From: JANWXD01 sp037446115
Lineage (GTDB): Bacteria > Acidobacteriota > Terriglobia > Bryobacterales > Bryobacteraceae
NCBI GenBank assembly: GCA_037446115.1
Contig: JBBIJF010000031.1
Coordinates: 1-49,687, forward strand
Direction: 5' to 3'
DNA length: 49,687 nucleotides
A program made the position numbers and the translations under genes. The notes beneath the pieces were generated by a model that saw only the letters and a list, made by a program, of their open reading frames with translations, made no database searches and was not told the origin of the DNA. Positions 22,480 to 29,931 of this stretch are shown in pieces (the first letter of the stretch is position 1; the number at the start of each line of letters is the position of its first letter).

Positions 22480-24048
22480 GTGGGACAGAGGAGGGCGGTC
22501 ATCATTGGGGCTGGGCCGGCGGGATTGACGGCGGCCTACGAGCTACTCCAACGCACGGACATCAAACCGGTGGTCCTCGAAAAGAGCGATGTGTTGGGCG
22601 GTATTGCGCGGACGGTGAATTACAAGGGCTACCGCATGGACATCGGAGGCCACCGATTTTTTTCTAAATCCGACCGGGTGATGCGGTGGTGGCTGGAGAT
22701 GCTGCCCTTACAGGCTCTCAACCCTGGTCCCCACACCATCACCTACCAGGGCGGCAGCCGTACGGTGGAGACTGCCGGCCCCGGCCCGGACCCGGATCGG
22801 GAAGACCGTGTCATGCTCGTGCGGCCCCGGAAGTCGAGAATCTATTTTCTGCGGCGTTTTTTTGAATATCCCATCCGTTTGACACCCGAGACGTTGGCAA
22901 AACTTGGTGTGGTCCGCAGCGCCCGCATTGGCGCAAGTTATCTGCGCAGCGTGTTGTTTCCTATACGCAACCCGCAGACGCTCGAGCAATTTTTCATTAA
23001 CCGTTTTGGAAGAGAACTGTATCTTACGTTCTTCAAATCCTACACGGAAAAGGTATGGGGCGTCCCCTGCCACCAGATTAGTGCAGAATGGGGTGAGCAG
23101 CGCATCAAAGGTCTTTCGGTCCGCAAGACGATCATCCACTTCATGAAGCAGGCCCTTCGCAAACGCTCCGACCTGGCTCAGAAGGACATTGAAACTTCTC
23201 TCATCGAGCAGTTTCTCTACCCGAAGTTCGGCCCGGGCCAGATGTGGGAGGAGGTGGCACAGAGAATCGTGGCCCTGGGTGGGGAGATCCTCAAGGGCCA
23301 TGAGGCAGTAGGGTTGCAGACCGACGGGGACCGTGTGATCGCCGTCGAAGCCGCGAACGCATCCGGGCCGACCGTGCTTCACGGGGATTATTTCTTTTCG
23401 ACGATGCCTGTCCGCGACCTGGTTCGCGCCCTCAGGGCACCGCATCCTAAGGAAATCATCGAGATCGCCGAGGGGCTGGTTTACCGGGACTTCATTGCCG
23501 TGGGGCTTCTCGTGCGTCATCTCAAAGTCAAAGATCCCTCAACGGACGGCGCGCGGCTTATCCGCGACAACTGGATCTACATCCAGGAGCCGGATGTCCT
23601 GGTCGGTAGGCTACAGATTTTTAACAACTGGAGCCCGTACCTGGTACCGGACCCTTCCAAAGTCTGGGTCGGTCTGGAGTACTTCTGCAATGAGGGCGAC
23701 AGGCTGTGGCAGATGAGCGACGAGGAGCTGATCCGCCTCGGCTCGGAAGAGCTCTCCAGGATCGGGATCATCGACGCACAGGATGTCCTGGACGGCACGG
23801 TCGTGCGGATGCAAAAAACCTATCCCGCATACTTTGGGACTTATTCACGATTTGAGGAGCTGCGTCGCTATCTGGACCGGTTTGAAAACCTCTTCCTCAT
23901 TGGTCGTAACGGAATGCACCGGTATAACAATCAGGACCACTCGATGCTGGCCGCCATGGTTGCTGTAGACAACATCGTGGCAGGTGTCCGTTCGAAGGAC
24001 AACATCTGGGCCGTCAACACCGAACAGGAATATATCGAGGAGAAGTGA
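22480..24048 (+). CDS. NAD(P)/FAD-dependent oxidoreductase, UDP-galactopyranose mutase/protoporphyrinogen oxidase-like
   Basis: This 522-residue cytoplasmic flavoprotein starts with GTG at 22480. The dinucleotide-binding fold is at the N-terminus (AVIIGAGPAGLTAAYELL, GGIARTVNYKGYRMDIGGHR) and the FAD-closing segment at the end (NLFLIGRNGMHRYNNQDHS). The middle part (EYPIRLTPETLAKLGVVRSA and FFKSYTEKVWGVPC) is like that of bacterial proteins annotated as UDP-galactopyranose mutase-like or amine-oxidase-like enzymes, often near polysaccharide genes. No glycan genes neighbour it here, so the substrate is unknown. The GTG has no obvious ribosome-binding site. It runs towards the convergent coiled-coil gene with six bases between stops. 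Confidence 0.85.
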   Translation: MGQRRAVIIGAGPAGLTAAYELLQRTDIKPVVLEKSDVLGGIARTVNYKGYRMDIGGHRFFSKSDRVMRWWLEMLPLQALNPGPHTITYQGGSRTVETAGPGPDPDREDRVMLVRPRKSRIYFLRRFFEYPIRLTPETLAKLGVVRSARIGASYLRSVLFPIRNPQTLEQFFINRFGRELYLTFFKSYTEKVWGVPCHQISAEWGEQRIKGLSVRKTIIHFMKQALRKRSDLAQKDIETSLIEQFLYPKFGPGQMWEEVAQRIVALGGEILKGHEAVGLQTDGDRVIAVEAANASGPTVLHGDYFFSTMPVRDLVRALRAPHPKEIIEIAEGLVYRDFIAVGLLVRHLKVKDPSTDGARLIRDNWIYIQEPDVLVGRLQIFNNWSPYLVPDPSKVWVGLEYFCNEGDRLWQMSDEELIRLGSEELSRIGIIDAQDVLDGTVVRMQKTYPAYFGTYSRFEELRRYLDRFENLFLIGRNGMHRYNNQDHSMLAAMVAVDNIVAGVRSKDNIWAVNTEQEYIEEK

Positions 24049-24054
24049 GGGTCC

Positions 24055-24441
24055 TCACGCCGAGGGCGGGATATTCAGGCGGCGCTCCACTTCGGTAACA
24101 CGCCTCTCGAGAATCGCCAGGCGCTCGTGCAAATTGCCCTGGTCCCGTTCGATGCCCTCCAGCCGTTTCTGATTGGATTCCACGAACCCGTAGAAGGCTT
24201 TGAGCAGCTTTGTCTCTGTATCCGTGACGAGCTCTCGGAATTCCGCAAAACGCGCCTCCATGCGCTGGTCGAAGTCCGCAAAACGTGCATCCACGCGCTG
24301 CTCGAATTCCGCAAAACGCGCCTCCATGCGCTGGTCGAAGTCCGCAAAACGTGCATCCACGCGCTGCTCGAACTCCGCAAAGCGCCCGTCGATACGCCCC
24401 TCGAGCTCCTTGAGGTCCTGTTTGGTTGCCGGCTCCGACAT
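24055..24441 (-). CDS. Coiled-coil protein with 11-residue repeats
   Basis: I take the ATG at 24441 (128 residues); an in-frame ATG at 24459 is possible. After a short lead (MSEPATKQDLKELEGRIDGR) come five imperfect copies of an 11-residue unit, alternating RFAEFEQRVDA and RFADFDQRMEA. A further helical region follows (LVTDTETKLLKAFYGFVESN) with a heptad-like end (HERLAILERRVTEVERRLN). Eleven-residue periodicity indicates a right-handed, hendecad-type coiled coil. There is no signal peptide. Similar small proteins with 'KQDL...' starts are often found near mobile or toxin genes, but the function is unknown. At DNA level two 66-bp units are identical (24241-24372). Confidence 0.8.
   Translation of the reverse strand: MSEPATKQDLKELEGRIDGRFAEFEQRVDARFADFDQRMEARFAEFEQRVDARFADFDQRMEARFAEFRELVTDTETKLLKAFYGFVESNQKRLEGIERDQGNLHERLAILERRVTEVERRLNIPPSA
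24241..24372. repeat. Two perfect 66-bp tandem repeats inside the coiled-coil gene
   Basis: Each unit codes for two 11-residue repeats; the copies at 24241 and 24307 are identical base for base by eye and a degenerate third follows. Exact identity points to recent duplication or slippage, so the number of repeats may vary between strains. Confidence 0.9.
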
Positions 24442-24491
24442 CGCCTTCGATTCTAGCACGGCCCGGAGCGGCGGCTTACTTGCGGCCCGGG

Positions 24492-27293
24492 CTATCCGCA
24501 GCCCGTCGTTCCGCCGCAGTTCTCACACTTGTAGCAGGCCCCCGCCCGCGTCATGAGGCCGCCACACTCGGCACAGACGGGGGCATCTTCCACCGCCGGC
24601 TCGAAAGGCAGCGCACGCTGCAGTTCAGGCTCCGTAGGCCGCAGCTTCGGAGTTTCCCCAGCTTCTCCGAGCGCGTATTCCGGCCCCAGGAACTTGGCGC
24701 CCAGCCAACGGAAGATGTAGTCCATGATGGACTTGGCGTAGGGAATCTGGGGATTGCCGGTCCACCCGCTGGGCTCGAACCGGACGTGGCTGAACTTGTC
24801 CACGAGGAACTTGAGCGGCACACCATATTGCAGTGCGAAGCTGATGGCGGTGGCAAAGCAGTCCATCAGGCCCGAAATAGTCGAGCCCTCTTTAGCCATC
24901 GTGATGAAGATCTCCCCCGGCTGGCCGTCTTCGTAAAGACCCACGGTGATGTATCCTTCGTGGCCGCCGATGGAGAACTTGTGCGTGATCGACTGCCGCT
25001 CGTCGGGCAGCTTACGGCGCACCGGGCGGTAGACAACCTTTTCGGCTACCGTCCGGCCCGGCTGTTTTTCTTTGGCGATCCCGGAGCTGAGCGGCTGCAC
25101 GCGCTTGGAGCCGTCGCGATAGATGGCCACGGCTTTGAGGCCCAGTCGCCAGCTCTCGATGTAGGCGTCCATGATGTCCTCGACGGTGGACTCCTCCGGC
25201 ATGTTGATCGTTTTGGAGATCGCTCCGGAGATGAACGGCTGTACGGCAGCCATCATTTTCAGGTGACCGCGGTGGTGGATGAACCGGGTCCCGTTGGCCG
25301 GCTTGAGGCTGCAGTCGAACACGGGCAGGTGCTCGGGCTTGAGATGCGGCGCCCCCTCGATCGTCCCCGTGGCGTCGATATGGCTCACGATTTCCTCGAC
25401 CTGCTCGGGCCGATACCCGAGGCGGATGAGAGCCTGCGGTACGGTGTTATTGACAATCTTGATCACGCCGCCCCCGACGAGCTTCTTGTACTTGATCAGG
25501 GCCAGATCCGGCTCGATGCCTGTGGTGTCGCAGTCCATCATGAAGCCGATCGTTCCGGTGGGCGCGATGACGGTAGTCTGGGCATTGCGGTAGCCGACCA
25601 CGCGACCCCGTTCGTAGGCCTCCGTCCAGCAGCTGCGGGCCGCCTCATAAAGCGCCGCCGGCACGTGAGCGGGATTGATGCGGCCCACAGCCTCGCCGTG
25701 CATGCGGATCACTTCCAGGAAGGGTTCTTCGTTGGCGGCATAAGCCGGAAACGCCCCGACTGCAGCGGCAATTCGTGCGCTGGTCAGGTACGCCTGGCCG
25801 CACATTACGGCGCTGATGGCGGCCGCCCAGTCGCGCCCGGCGTCGCTGTCGTAGGGAATGCCGAGCGCCATCAACAAGGCGCCGAGGTTCGCAAAGCCCA
25901 GCCCCAGGGGACGAAAGTCGTGCGAGTTGCGTGCGATCCTCTCGGTCGGATAGCTGGCATTGTCCACGATGATCTCCTGGGCCAGGATCATGGTGTCCAC
26001 GGCGTGGCGGAACGCCTCCACATCGAACTGCCCGTCCGGCCCGAGGAATTTGAGCAGATTCAAAGAGGCCAGATTGCAGGCCGAATCGTCCAGGAACATA
26101 TACTCCGAGCAGGGATTGGAGGCGTTGATGCGGCCGGAATTCTTGGAAGTATGCCAGCGATTGATGGTCGTGTCAAACTGCATGCCCGGGTCGCCGCATT
26201 CCCAGGTGGCCTCCGCAATCTGCCGGAGCAGATCGCGCGCCCGGTAGCGCTTCACGGGCTGCCCTGTCACCACCGAGCGCGTCCACCAGTCGCGGTCCTC
26301 CAGCACGGCGTACATGAACTCGTCGGTGACGCGCACCGAGTTGTTGGCGTTCTGGAAGAACACCGAGCTGTAGGCCTCGCCGTCAATGGAGGAATCAAAA
26401 CCCGCCTCCACGAGAGCGTGAGCCTTTTTTTCCTCCCGGGCCTTGCACCAGATGAACTTTTCGATGTCCGGGTGGTCCACGTTCAGGATCACCATCTTGG
26501 CCGCCCGCCGTGTCTTGCCGCCCGACTTGATGACGCCCGCAAACGCATCGAAGCCTTTCATGAAGCTCAGCGGTCCGGAGGCGCGGCCCCCTCCGGAGAG
26601 CGGAGCGTTTTCTTCACGCAGGGTCGAGAAGTTGGTGCCCGTGCCCGATCCCCATTTGAACAGCATGCCTTCCGTCTTGGCCAGGTCCAGAATGGATTCC
26701 AGCGAATCTTGCACCGAGTTGATGAAACACGCCGAGCACTGCGGCTTTTGCACGTCCGCCGTCAGTTTCCGGATGCTGTCGCTTGCCTCGTCGTAATACC
26801 AGCCGTAGCCGCGGGCCTCCTTGACCCCCACGTTGAACCACACCGGGGAGTTGAAAGAAGCCTTCTGCCGCAGCATGAGGTGAGCTAGTTCCATCCGGAA
26901 GTTCTCAGCGTCCTGCTCCGTCTGGAAATAGCGGCCTTCCCTGCCCCACTCCGTGATGGTGTCCACGACGCGGCGAACCAGCTGCGCCACGCTGTGTTCC
27001 CTTTCCGGTGTGCCCAGTTTGCCGTGGAAGTACTTGCTCGCGACGATATTGGTAGCCGTCTGGGACCAGTCGGCAGGTACTTCCACATCCCGCTGTTCGA
27101 AAAGGACCGCTCCCTTGTCATTGGTGATCGAAGCGGTTCTTAGCTCCCATTGCACCTCATCGTAGGGCGTTTTTCCCGGCTCCAGGCGGGCCGTGAAGTA
27201 CCGCGGAAAGCTTACCCCGGTACGCTCTTCCTTGCGGAGGCTTCGCTTGAGCTGGCCGGCTTTGGCGCTCAGGTCAACGGTCAACTGTCCCAT
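24492..27293 (-). CDS. nrdJ: Vitamin B12-dependent (class II) ribonucleoside-diphosphate reductase
   Basis: This 933-residue enzyme makes deoxyribonucleotides using adenosylcobalamin to start the radical. It shows the NrdJ order: an N-terminal region (FPRYFTARLEPGKTPYDEVQ), KASFNSPVWFNVGV, the substrate-site NPCSEYMFLDDSACNLASLN (N-x-C-x-E) and the loop PTGTIGFMMDCDTTGIEPDL. The C-terminus carries the redox cysteines and a zinc-ribbon-like end (CAECGGLMTRAGACYKCENC ... GCG). It does not need oxygen and works in aerobic or anaerobic cells. A promoter with two candidate NrdR boxes lies upstream (27340-27391). It is monocistronic or first of a short unit; the coiled-coil gene starts 50 bases after its stop on the same strand. 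Confidence 0.97.
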   Translation of the reverse strand: MGQLTVDLSAKAGQLKRSLRKEERTGVSFPRYFTARLEPGKTPYDEVQWELRTASITNDKGAVLFEQRDVEVPADWSQTATNIVASKYFHGKLGTPEREHSVAQLVRRVVDTITEWGREGRYFQTEQDAENFRMELAHLMLRQKASFNSPVWFNVGVKEARGYGWYYDEASDSIRKLTADVQKPQCSACFINSVQDSLESILDLAKTEGMLFKWGSGTGTNFSTLREENAPLSGGGRASGPLSFMKGFDAFAGVIKSGGKTRRAAKMVILNVDHPDIEKFIWCKAREEKKAHALVEAGFDSSIDGEAYSSVFFQNANNSVRVTDEFMYAVLEDRDWWTRSVVTGQPVKRYRARDLLRQIAEATWECGDPGMQFDTTINRWHTSKNSGRINASNPCSEYMFLDDSACNLASLNLLKFLGPDGQFDVEAFRHAVDTMILAQEIIVDNASYPTERIARNSHDFRPLGLGFANLGALLMALGIPYDSDAGRDWAAAISAVMCGQAYLTSARIAAAVGAFPAYAANEEPFLEVIRMHGEAVGRINPAHVPAALYEAARSCWTEAYERGRVVGYRNAQTTVIAPTGTIGFMMDCDTTGIEPDLALIKYKKLVGGGVIKIVNNTVPQALIRLGYRPEQVEEIVSHIDATGTIEGAPHLKPEHLPVFDCSLKPANGTRFIHHRGHLKMMAAVQPFISGAISKTINMPEESTVEDIMDAYIESWRLGLKAVAIYRDGSKRVQPLSSGIAKEKQPGRTVAEKVVYRPVRRKLPDERQSITHKFSIGGHEGYITVGLYEDGQPGEIFITMAKEGSTISGLMDCFATAISFALQYGVPLKFLVDKFSHVRFEPSGWTGNPQIPYAKSIMDYIFRWLGAKFLGPEYALGEAGETPKLRPTEPELQRALPFEPAVEDAPVCAECGGLMTRAGACYKCENCGGTTGCG

Positions 27294-27339
27294 TGAGTTT
27301 CCCCTTTCATCCGCCGCCTGATCCTCAGGCGCACTGACA

Positions 27340-27391
27340 CTTATACCCCAAGATCTAGTATCCCGTCAAGAAGTTTTTCTATATGTTGTGT
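27340..27391 (-). promoter_or_regulatory. nrdJ promoter with two candidate NrdR boxes
   Basis: On the minus strand TTGACG (27364-27369) and TATAAG (27340-27345) are 18 bases apart. A NrdR-like box ATACTAGATCTTGGGG (27346-27361) fits in the spacer and a second, ACACAACATATAGAAA (27376-27391), lies just upstream of the -35. The box starts are 30 bases apart, close to the three-turn spacing NrdR uses. Confidence 0.55.
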
Positions 27392-27416
27392 CAACAGTTT
27401 GCAGATGGCGCGGCAA

Positions 27417-27788
27417 TCATTGCCGCGGGAACATGACCTTTGACAGATCCTCGGGCGCTTTCGGCGGCCGCCGCCCTAGCATCAAGCCGAGTATCCCGCC
27501 CACGCCCGCGCCCACCAGCATTCCCACGGCCACTACGTCCGCCCCTCCCGTCAGCAGCACCGCCAGCAGCGCCACAGTGGCGCGGAGGGTCCAGCGATAA
27601 AGACCCTTCGCCGTAGCCGCTCCCCGGAGCATGGCCCCAGCGGTACGGCCCAACAGGTACACGAACCCGACGGCCAAGGCGGCCAGCAGGACCCGGACGG
27701 GAGCCAGCTGCGGAGCCTCTGCGAGCCCCTGGATGAAACAGACGACCAGGAAATCAGGTAAAGACGGGACTGACTGGTAGTCTCCCAT
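27417..27788 (-). CDS. Hypothetical membrane protein, 123 aa
   Basis: Two to three hydrophobic stretches are seen: residues about 30-47 (VRVLLAALAVGFVYLLGR), 68-82 (ATVALLAVLLTGGAD) and 84-103 (VAVGMLVGAGVGGILGLMLG), with a basic, proline-containing tail (RRPPKAPEDLSKVMFPRQ). Glycine-rich packing in the last two segments suggests a small integral membrane protein with a cytoplasmic tail. I recognise no family. It is encoded upstream of nrdJ on the same strand, about 120 bases away and separated from it by the nrdJ promoter, so it is probably its own unit. Confidence 0.7.
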   Translation of the reverse strand: MGDYQSVPSLPDFLVVCFIQGLAEAPQLAPVRVLLAALAVGFVYLLGRTAGAMLRGAATAKGLYRWTLRATVALLAVLLTGGADVVAVGMLVGAGVGGILGLMLGRRPPKAPEDLSKVMFPRQ

Positions 27789-27865
27789 GCCTTAACTCTG
27801 CCGCAGAGTTGCAGGCTCTGCAAGGGCAGGCAAAGCCCGGAAGCACGTTGCGAAAACGGAGCCTC

Positions 27866-28372
27866 TCAGAACTCAGCGGCCGGGCCCCGCGGCGGCGGTG
27901 CAGGCGCAGGCGTCCCCGGTCGAGGGGGTTCCGGAGCCCGGGCTGGACCCAGCCGCTCGCGCCGCCACCAAGGACGCCCCAGTCCCCCGCCAGGCCCCAT
28001 GCGCCGCCGCTGAAGCTCCTGCCACTGCTGGGTGGTCAGTACACCCCGCATCTTCACGGCCATTCTGGCCAACGTGCGCGTCAGTTCCGTCCGAGCGGCA
28101 ATCACCTGCTCGACCGCCTCGAACGCTTTGGCTTCATCCACCTGATCCTCGTTCATGAGGTCCTGAAGCCGGGCCTCGGCTTTCTCAAGGGCCGCCCGCT
28201 GCTCGATCAGGCGGTCGCGATGCTCGCGAACGGTGGCGCGGATCTGCCTCCGCTGATCCTCGCTGAGATTGAGGTCGCGTACGAGCGGACTGTCCCACCA
28301 CGGGAACAGGCCGGGCACCTGGCTCCAGGCCAAACCGGCCGCCAGCAGGAACACCGCGGAGAGTTTCTTCAT
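27866..28372 (-). CDS. Spy/CpxP-like periplasmic protein (LTxxQ repeats)
   Basis: The ATG at 28372 overlaps the anti-sigma stop (ATGA), giving 168 residues. A signal peptide is present (MKKLSAVFLLAAGLAWSQ). The mature part is helical with two LTxxQ-type motifs, LNLSEDQRRQI and VLTTQQWQEL, the signature of the Spy/CpxP family of periplasmic chaperones and stress regulators. Between them a long charged helix (HRDRLIEQRAALEKAEARL) would form the cradle. The C-terminus is a proline-rich tail (PRPGTPAPAPPPRGP) that is probably disordered. The gene is the third of a sigma / anti-sigma / effector chain, so it likely senses or buffers envelope stress for that sigma factor (inference). Confidence 0.85.
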   Translation of the reverse strand: MKKLSAVFLLAAGLAWSQVPGLFPWWDSPLVRDLNLSEDQRRQIRATVREHRDRLIEQRAALEKAEARLQDLMNEDQVDEAKAFEAVEQVIAARTELTRTLARMAVKMRGVLTTQQWQELQRRRMGPGGGLGRPWWRRERLGPARAPEPPRPGTPAPAPPPRGPAAEF

Positions 28373-28788
28373 TGCTGTACCTCGAACAGAGCGTAAATGG
28401 GAGTGACGGCCTCCGGCTCGCTCTCCACCAGCGCATACACTTCGGCGAACACTTGAGCCTCGCTCGAAGCCAGGCTCGGCTGCGGCGTTGGTGCCGGCCG
28501 CACGAGCAACAGCGCCAGCAAGCTCATGGCGGCCGCGGCCGTAACCGGCGCCACGGCGCGGCGCCACCATGGCTGTGCCCCCTGATCCAGCACCGCAAAG
28601 ATCTGCGCACGTTGCCGAGCCAGGAACCCGGCAGGAAGATCCGGCTCAGCCAGGAAACGCGCCCGCGCGGCCAGAAGTGCTCGCCAGCGCCGGCCGCACT
28701 CCTCGCATTCCTCAAGATGCCCGTCTTCCGGCTCGGAACCGTACAGCCGGGCGATCAATTCCTCGTCGCTCCAATGTGCGTGCTTCAT
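28369..28788 (-). CDS. Anti-sigma factor with zinc-finger-like N-terminus and one membrane segment
   Basis: This 139-residue protein begins with a cytoplasmic anti-sigma domain carrying the zinc-binding set H-x3-C-x2-C (HLEECEECGRRW, about residues 24-35). A helical linker leads to one membrane segment (APVTAAAAMSLLALLLV) and a short periplasmic tail. It would hold the ECF sigma factor encoded just upstream (stop/start overlap of four bases) at the membrane until an envelope signal releases it. The periplasmic part is short and shows no sensor domain. The following Spy-like gene may supply the sensing role. Confidence 0.85.
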   Translation of the reverse strand: MKHAHWSDEELIARLYGSEPEDGHLEECEECGRRWRALLAARARFLAEPDLPAGFLARQRAQIFAVLDQGAQPWWRRAVAPVTAAAAMSLLALLLVRPAPTPQPSLASSEAQVFAEVYALVESEPEAVTPIYALFEVQQ

Positions 28789-29405
28789 GGTGCATCCTTT
28801 GCAGGCGCTTGCCGGCCCGCCCCGGAAAACCTGGGGAAGTATAGATCCCGCAACTCATTGCGCAGCTTGGCCAGTGCCCGGGCCAGGTGCGCCTTCACCG
28901 TGCCAAGATCCAGCTCCAGCATTGCGGCGATATCCTCCAGGCTGCGGTCTTCATAGTGCCGCAACACGAACACGGTGCGCTGGCGCTCGGACAGCTTCGC
29001 CAGGGCCGAGGTCAGGCGGCGAGCGATCTGCGTTGCGAATAGTTCGTCCTCAGCGCTCGGCTTGGCGCTTCGCTGAAGCGCCAGGACCTTCTCCTCGTCC
29101 TCCGGATTGAGCCTGCGGCGCCAAAAACGCCATCGCGGCGAACGAAGGCGGTCCAGACAGGCATTCACGGCCACACGGGTCAGCCACCGTGCCGGCTCAT
29201 CCACGCCGACCGGACCCTTGGCTCCGAAAGCTTGAAACGCCTTCAGAAACACCTCCTGGGTGGCGTTGTCGGCTTCGTCACGGCTGCCCAGCATGCGGTA
29301 ACAGAGTAGGAAAACCCGTTTCTGCTCCGCCCGCATCCAGGCGTCAAAGTCCGCCGGACGGGCCTCCTCCGCAGCCGCGACTGCCGGGGCGGCCATCACG
29401 CCCAT
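28785..29405 (-). CDS. ECF-family RNA polymerase sigma factor
   Basis: This 206-residue protein belongs to the RpoE-like ECF group. Region 2 (AEQKRVFLLCYRMLGSRDEA, then DNATQEVFLKAFQAF) and region 4 (LSERQRTVFVLRHYEDRSLE, DIAAMLELDLGTVKAHLARA) are both complete. I take the ATG at 29405 because an AGGA box lies five bases before it; ATG 29408 is two bases from that box, and a much longer start at 29486 would overlap the divergent gene. It starts the three-gene unit with the anti-sigma factor and the Spy-like protein, all joined by four-base overlaps. Such units typically autoregulate and answer cell-envelope stress. Confidence 0.92.
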   Translation of the reverse strand: MGVMAAPAVAAAEEARPADFDAWMRAEQKRVFLLCYRMLGSRDEADNATQEVFLKAFQAFGAKGPVGVDEPARWLTRVAVNACLDRLRSPRWRFWRRRLNPEDEEKVLALQRSAKPSAEDELFATQIARRLTSALAKLSERQRTVFVLRHYEDRSLEDIAAMLELDLGTVKAHLARALAKLRNELRDLYFPRFSGAGRQAPAKDAP

Positions 29406-29484
29406 CATATTCCTGCTATTGGTGACGGGAAAGCTCGTGTTTTGTTTACGGCGATCGGGCGCGCCTCTGCTACGCTGGGAGGTC

Positions 29485-29847
29485 ATGACTTATTTGACGC
29501 TGCTTGCGATCGGCCTCGTTGCCGGAGTGGCTGCCGGAATGTTCGGCATCGGCGGAGGGCTCATCATCGTACCGGCGCTACTGTTCTTGCTCAAGCTCAA
29601 GGAACTGGAGGCGATCGGCACGAGCCTTGCGGCCTTGATCCCGCCCGTAGGCCTTCTGGGGGCTGTGGAGTATTACCGGAACGGCTATATTAACCTCCGC
29701 TATGCAGCCCTGCTGGCCTCCGGACTCTTCCTAGGGGCCTACTTCGGGGCCCGGATCATGATCTCCCTGCCGGAGGTGCACATCCGCCGGCTTTACGGGG
29801 GGTTCCTCCTCGTCATCGCCTTCCGCATGCTCATCACTGGAAAGTAG
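29485..29847 (+). CDS. TauE/SafE (TSUP) family membrane transporter, short form
   Basis: This 120-residue protein has a GGGAGG ribosome-binding site. Three to four hydrophobic helices are visible (YLTLLAIGLVAGVAAGMFGI; IIVPALLFLLKL; YAALLASGLFLGAYFGARI; LYGGFLLVIAFRMLITG). The motif GVAAGMFGIGGGLIIVPAL is the hallmark of the family, which exports sulfite, sulfoacetate or other organosulfonates. Classical members have about 250 residues; this is a half-size version that would have to dimerise. It is divergent from the ECF sigma gene and the direction of transport is uncertain. Confidence 0.88.
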   Translation: MTYLTLLAIGLVAGVAAGMFGIGGGLIIVPALLFLLKLKELEAIGTSLAALIPPVGLLGAVEYYRNGYINLRYAALLASGLFLGAYFGARIMISLPEVHIRRLYGGFLLVIAFRMLITGK

Positions 29848-29931
29848 CGGACCTACCCGCCTGTTTCTCAGCACAATGGCCACATTATCCCTGTAATCTG
29901 CCCACAGCGGAAAATACCGAGCCTTCCCCGC

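Noticed and set aside
24426..26888. An 820-codon open frame on the plus strand
   Set aside because: It is the antisense shadow of nrdJ; high GC keeps the opposite frame open. The nrdJ frame has all family motifs.
27294..27416. Cobalamin riboswitch before nrdJ
   Set aside because: The leader after the promoter is only about 40 bases, far too short for the B12 riboswitch fold, and no B12-box-like sequence is seen.
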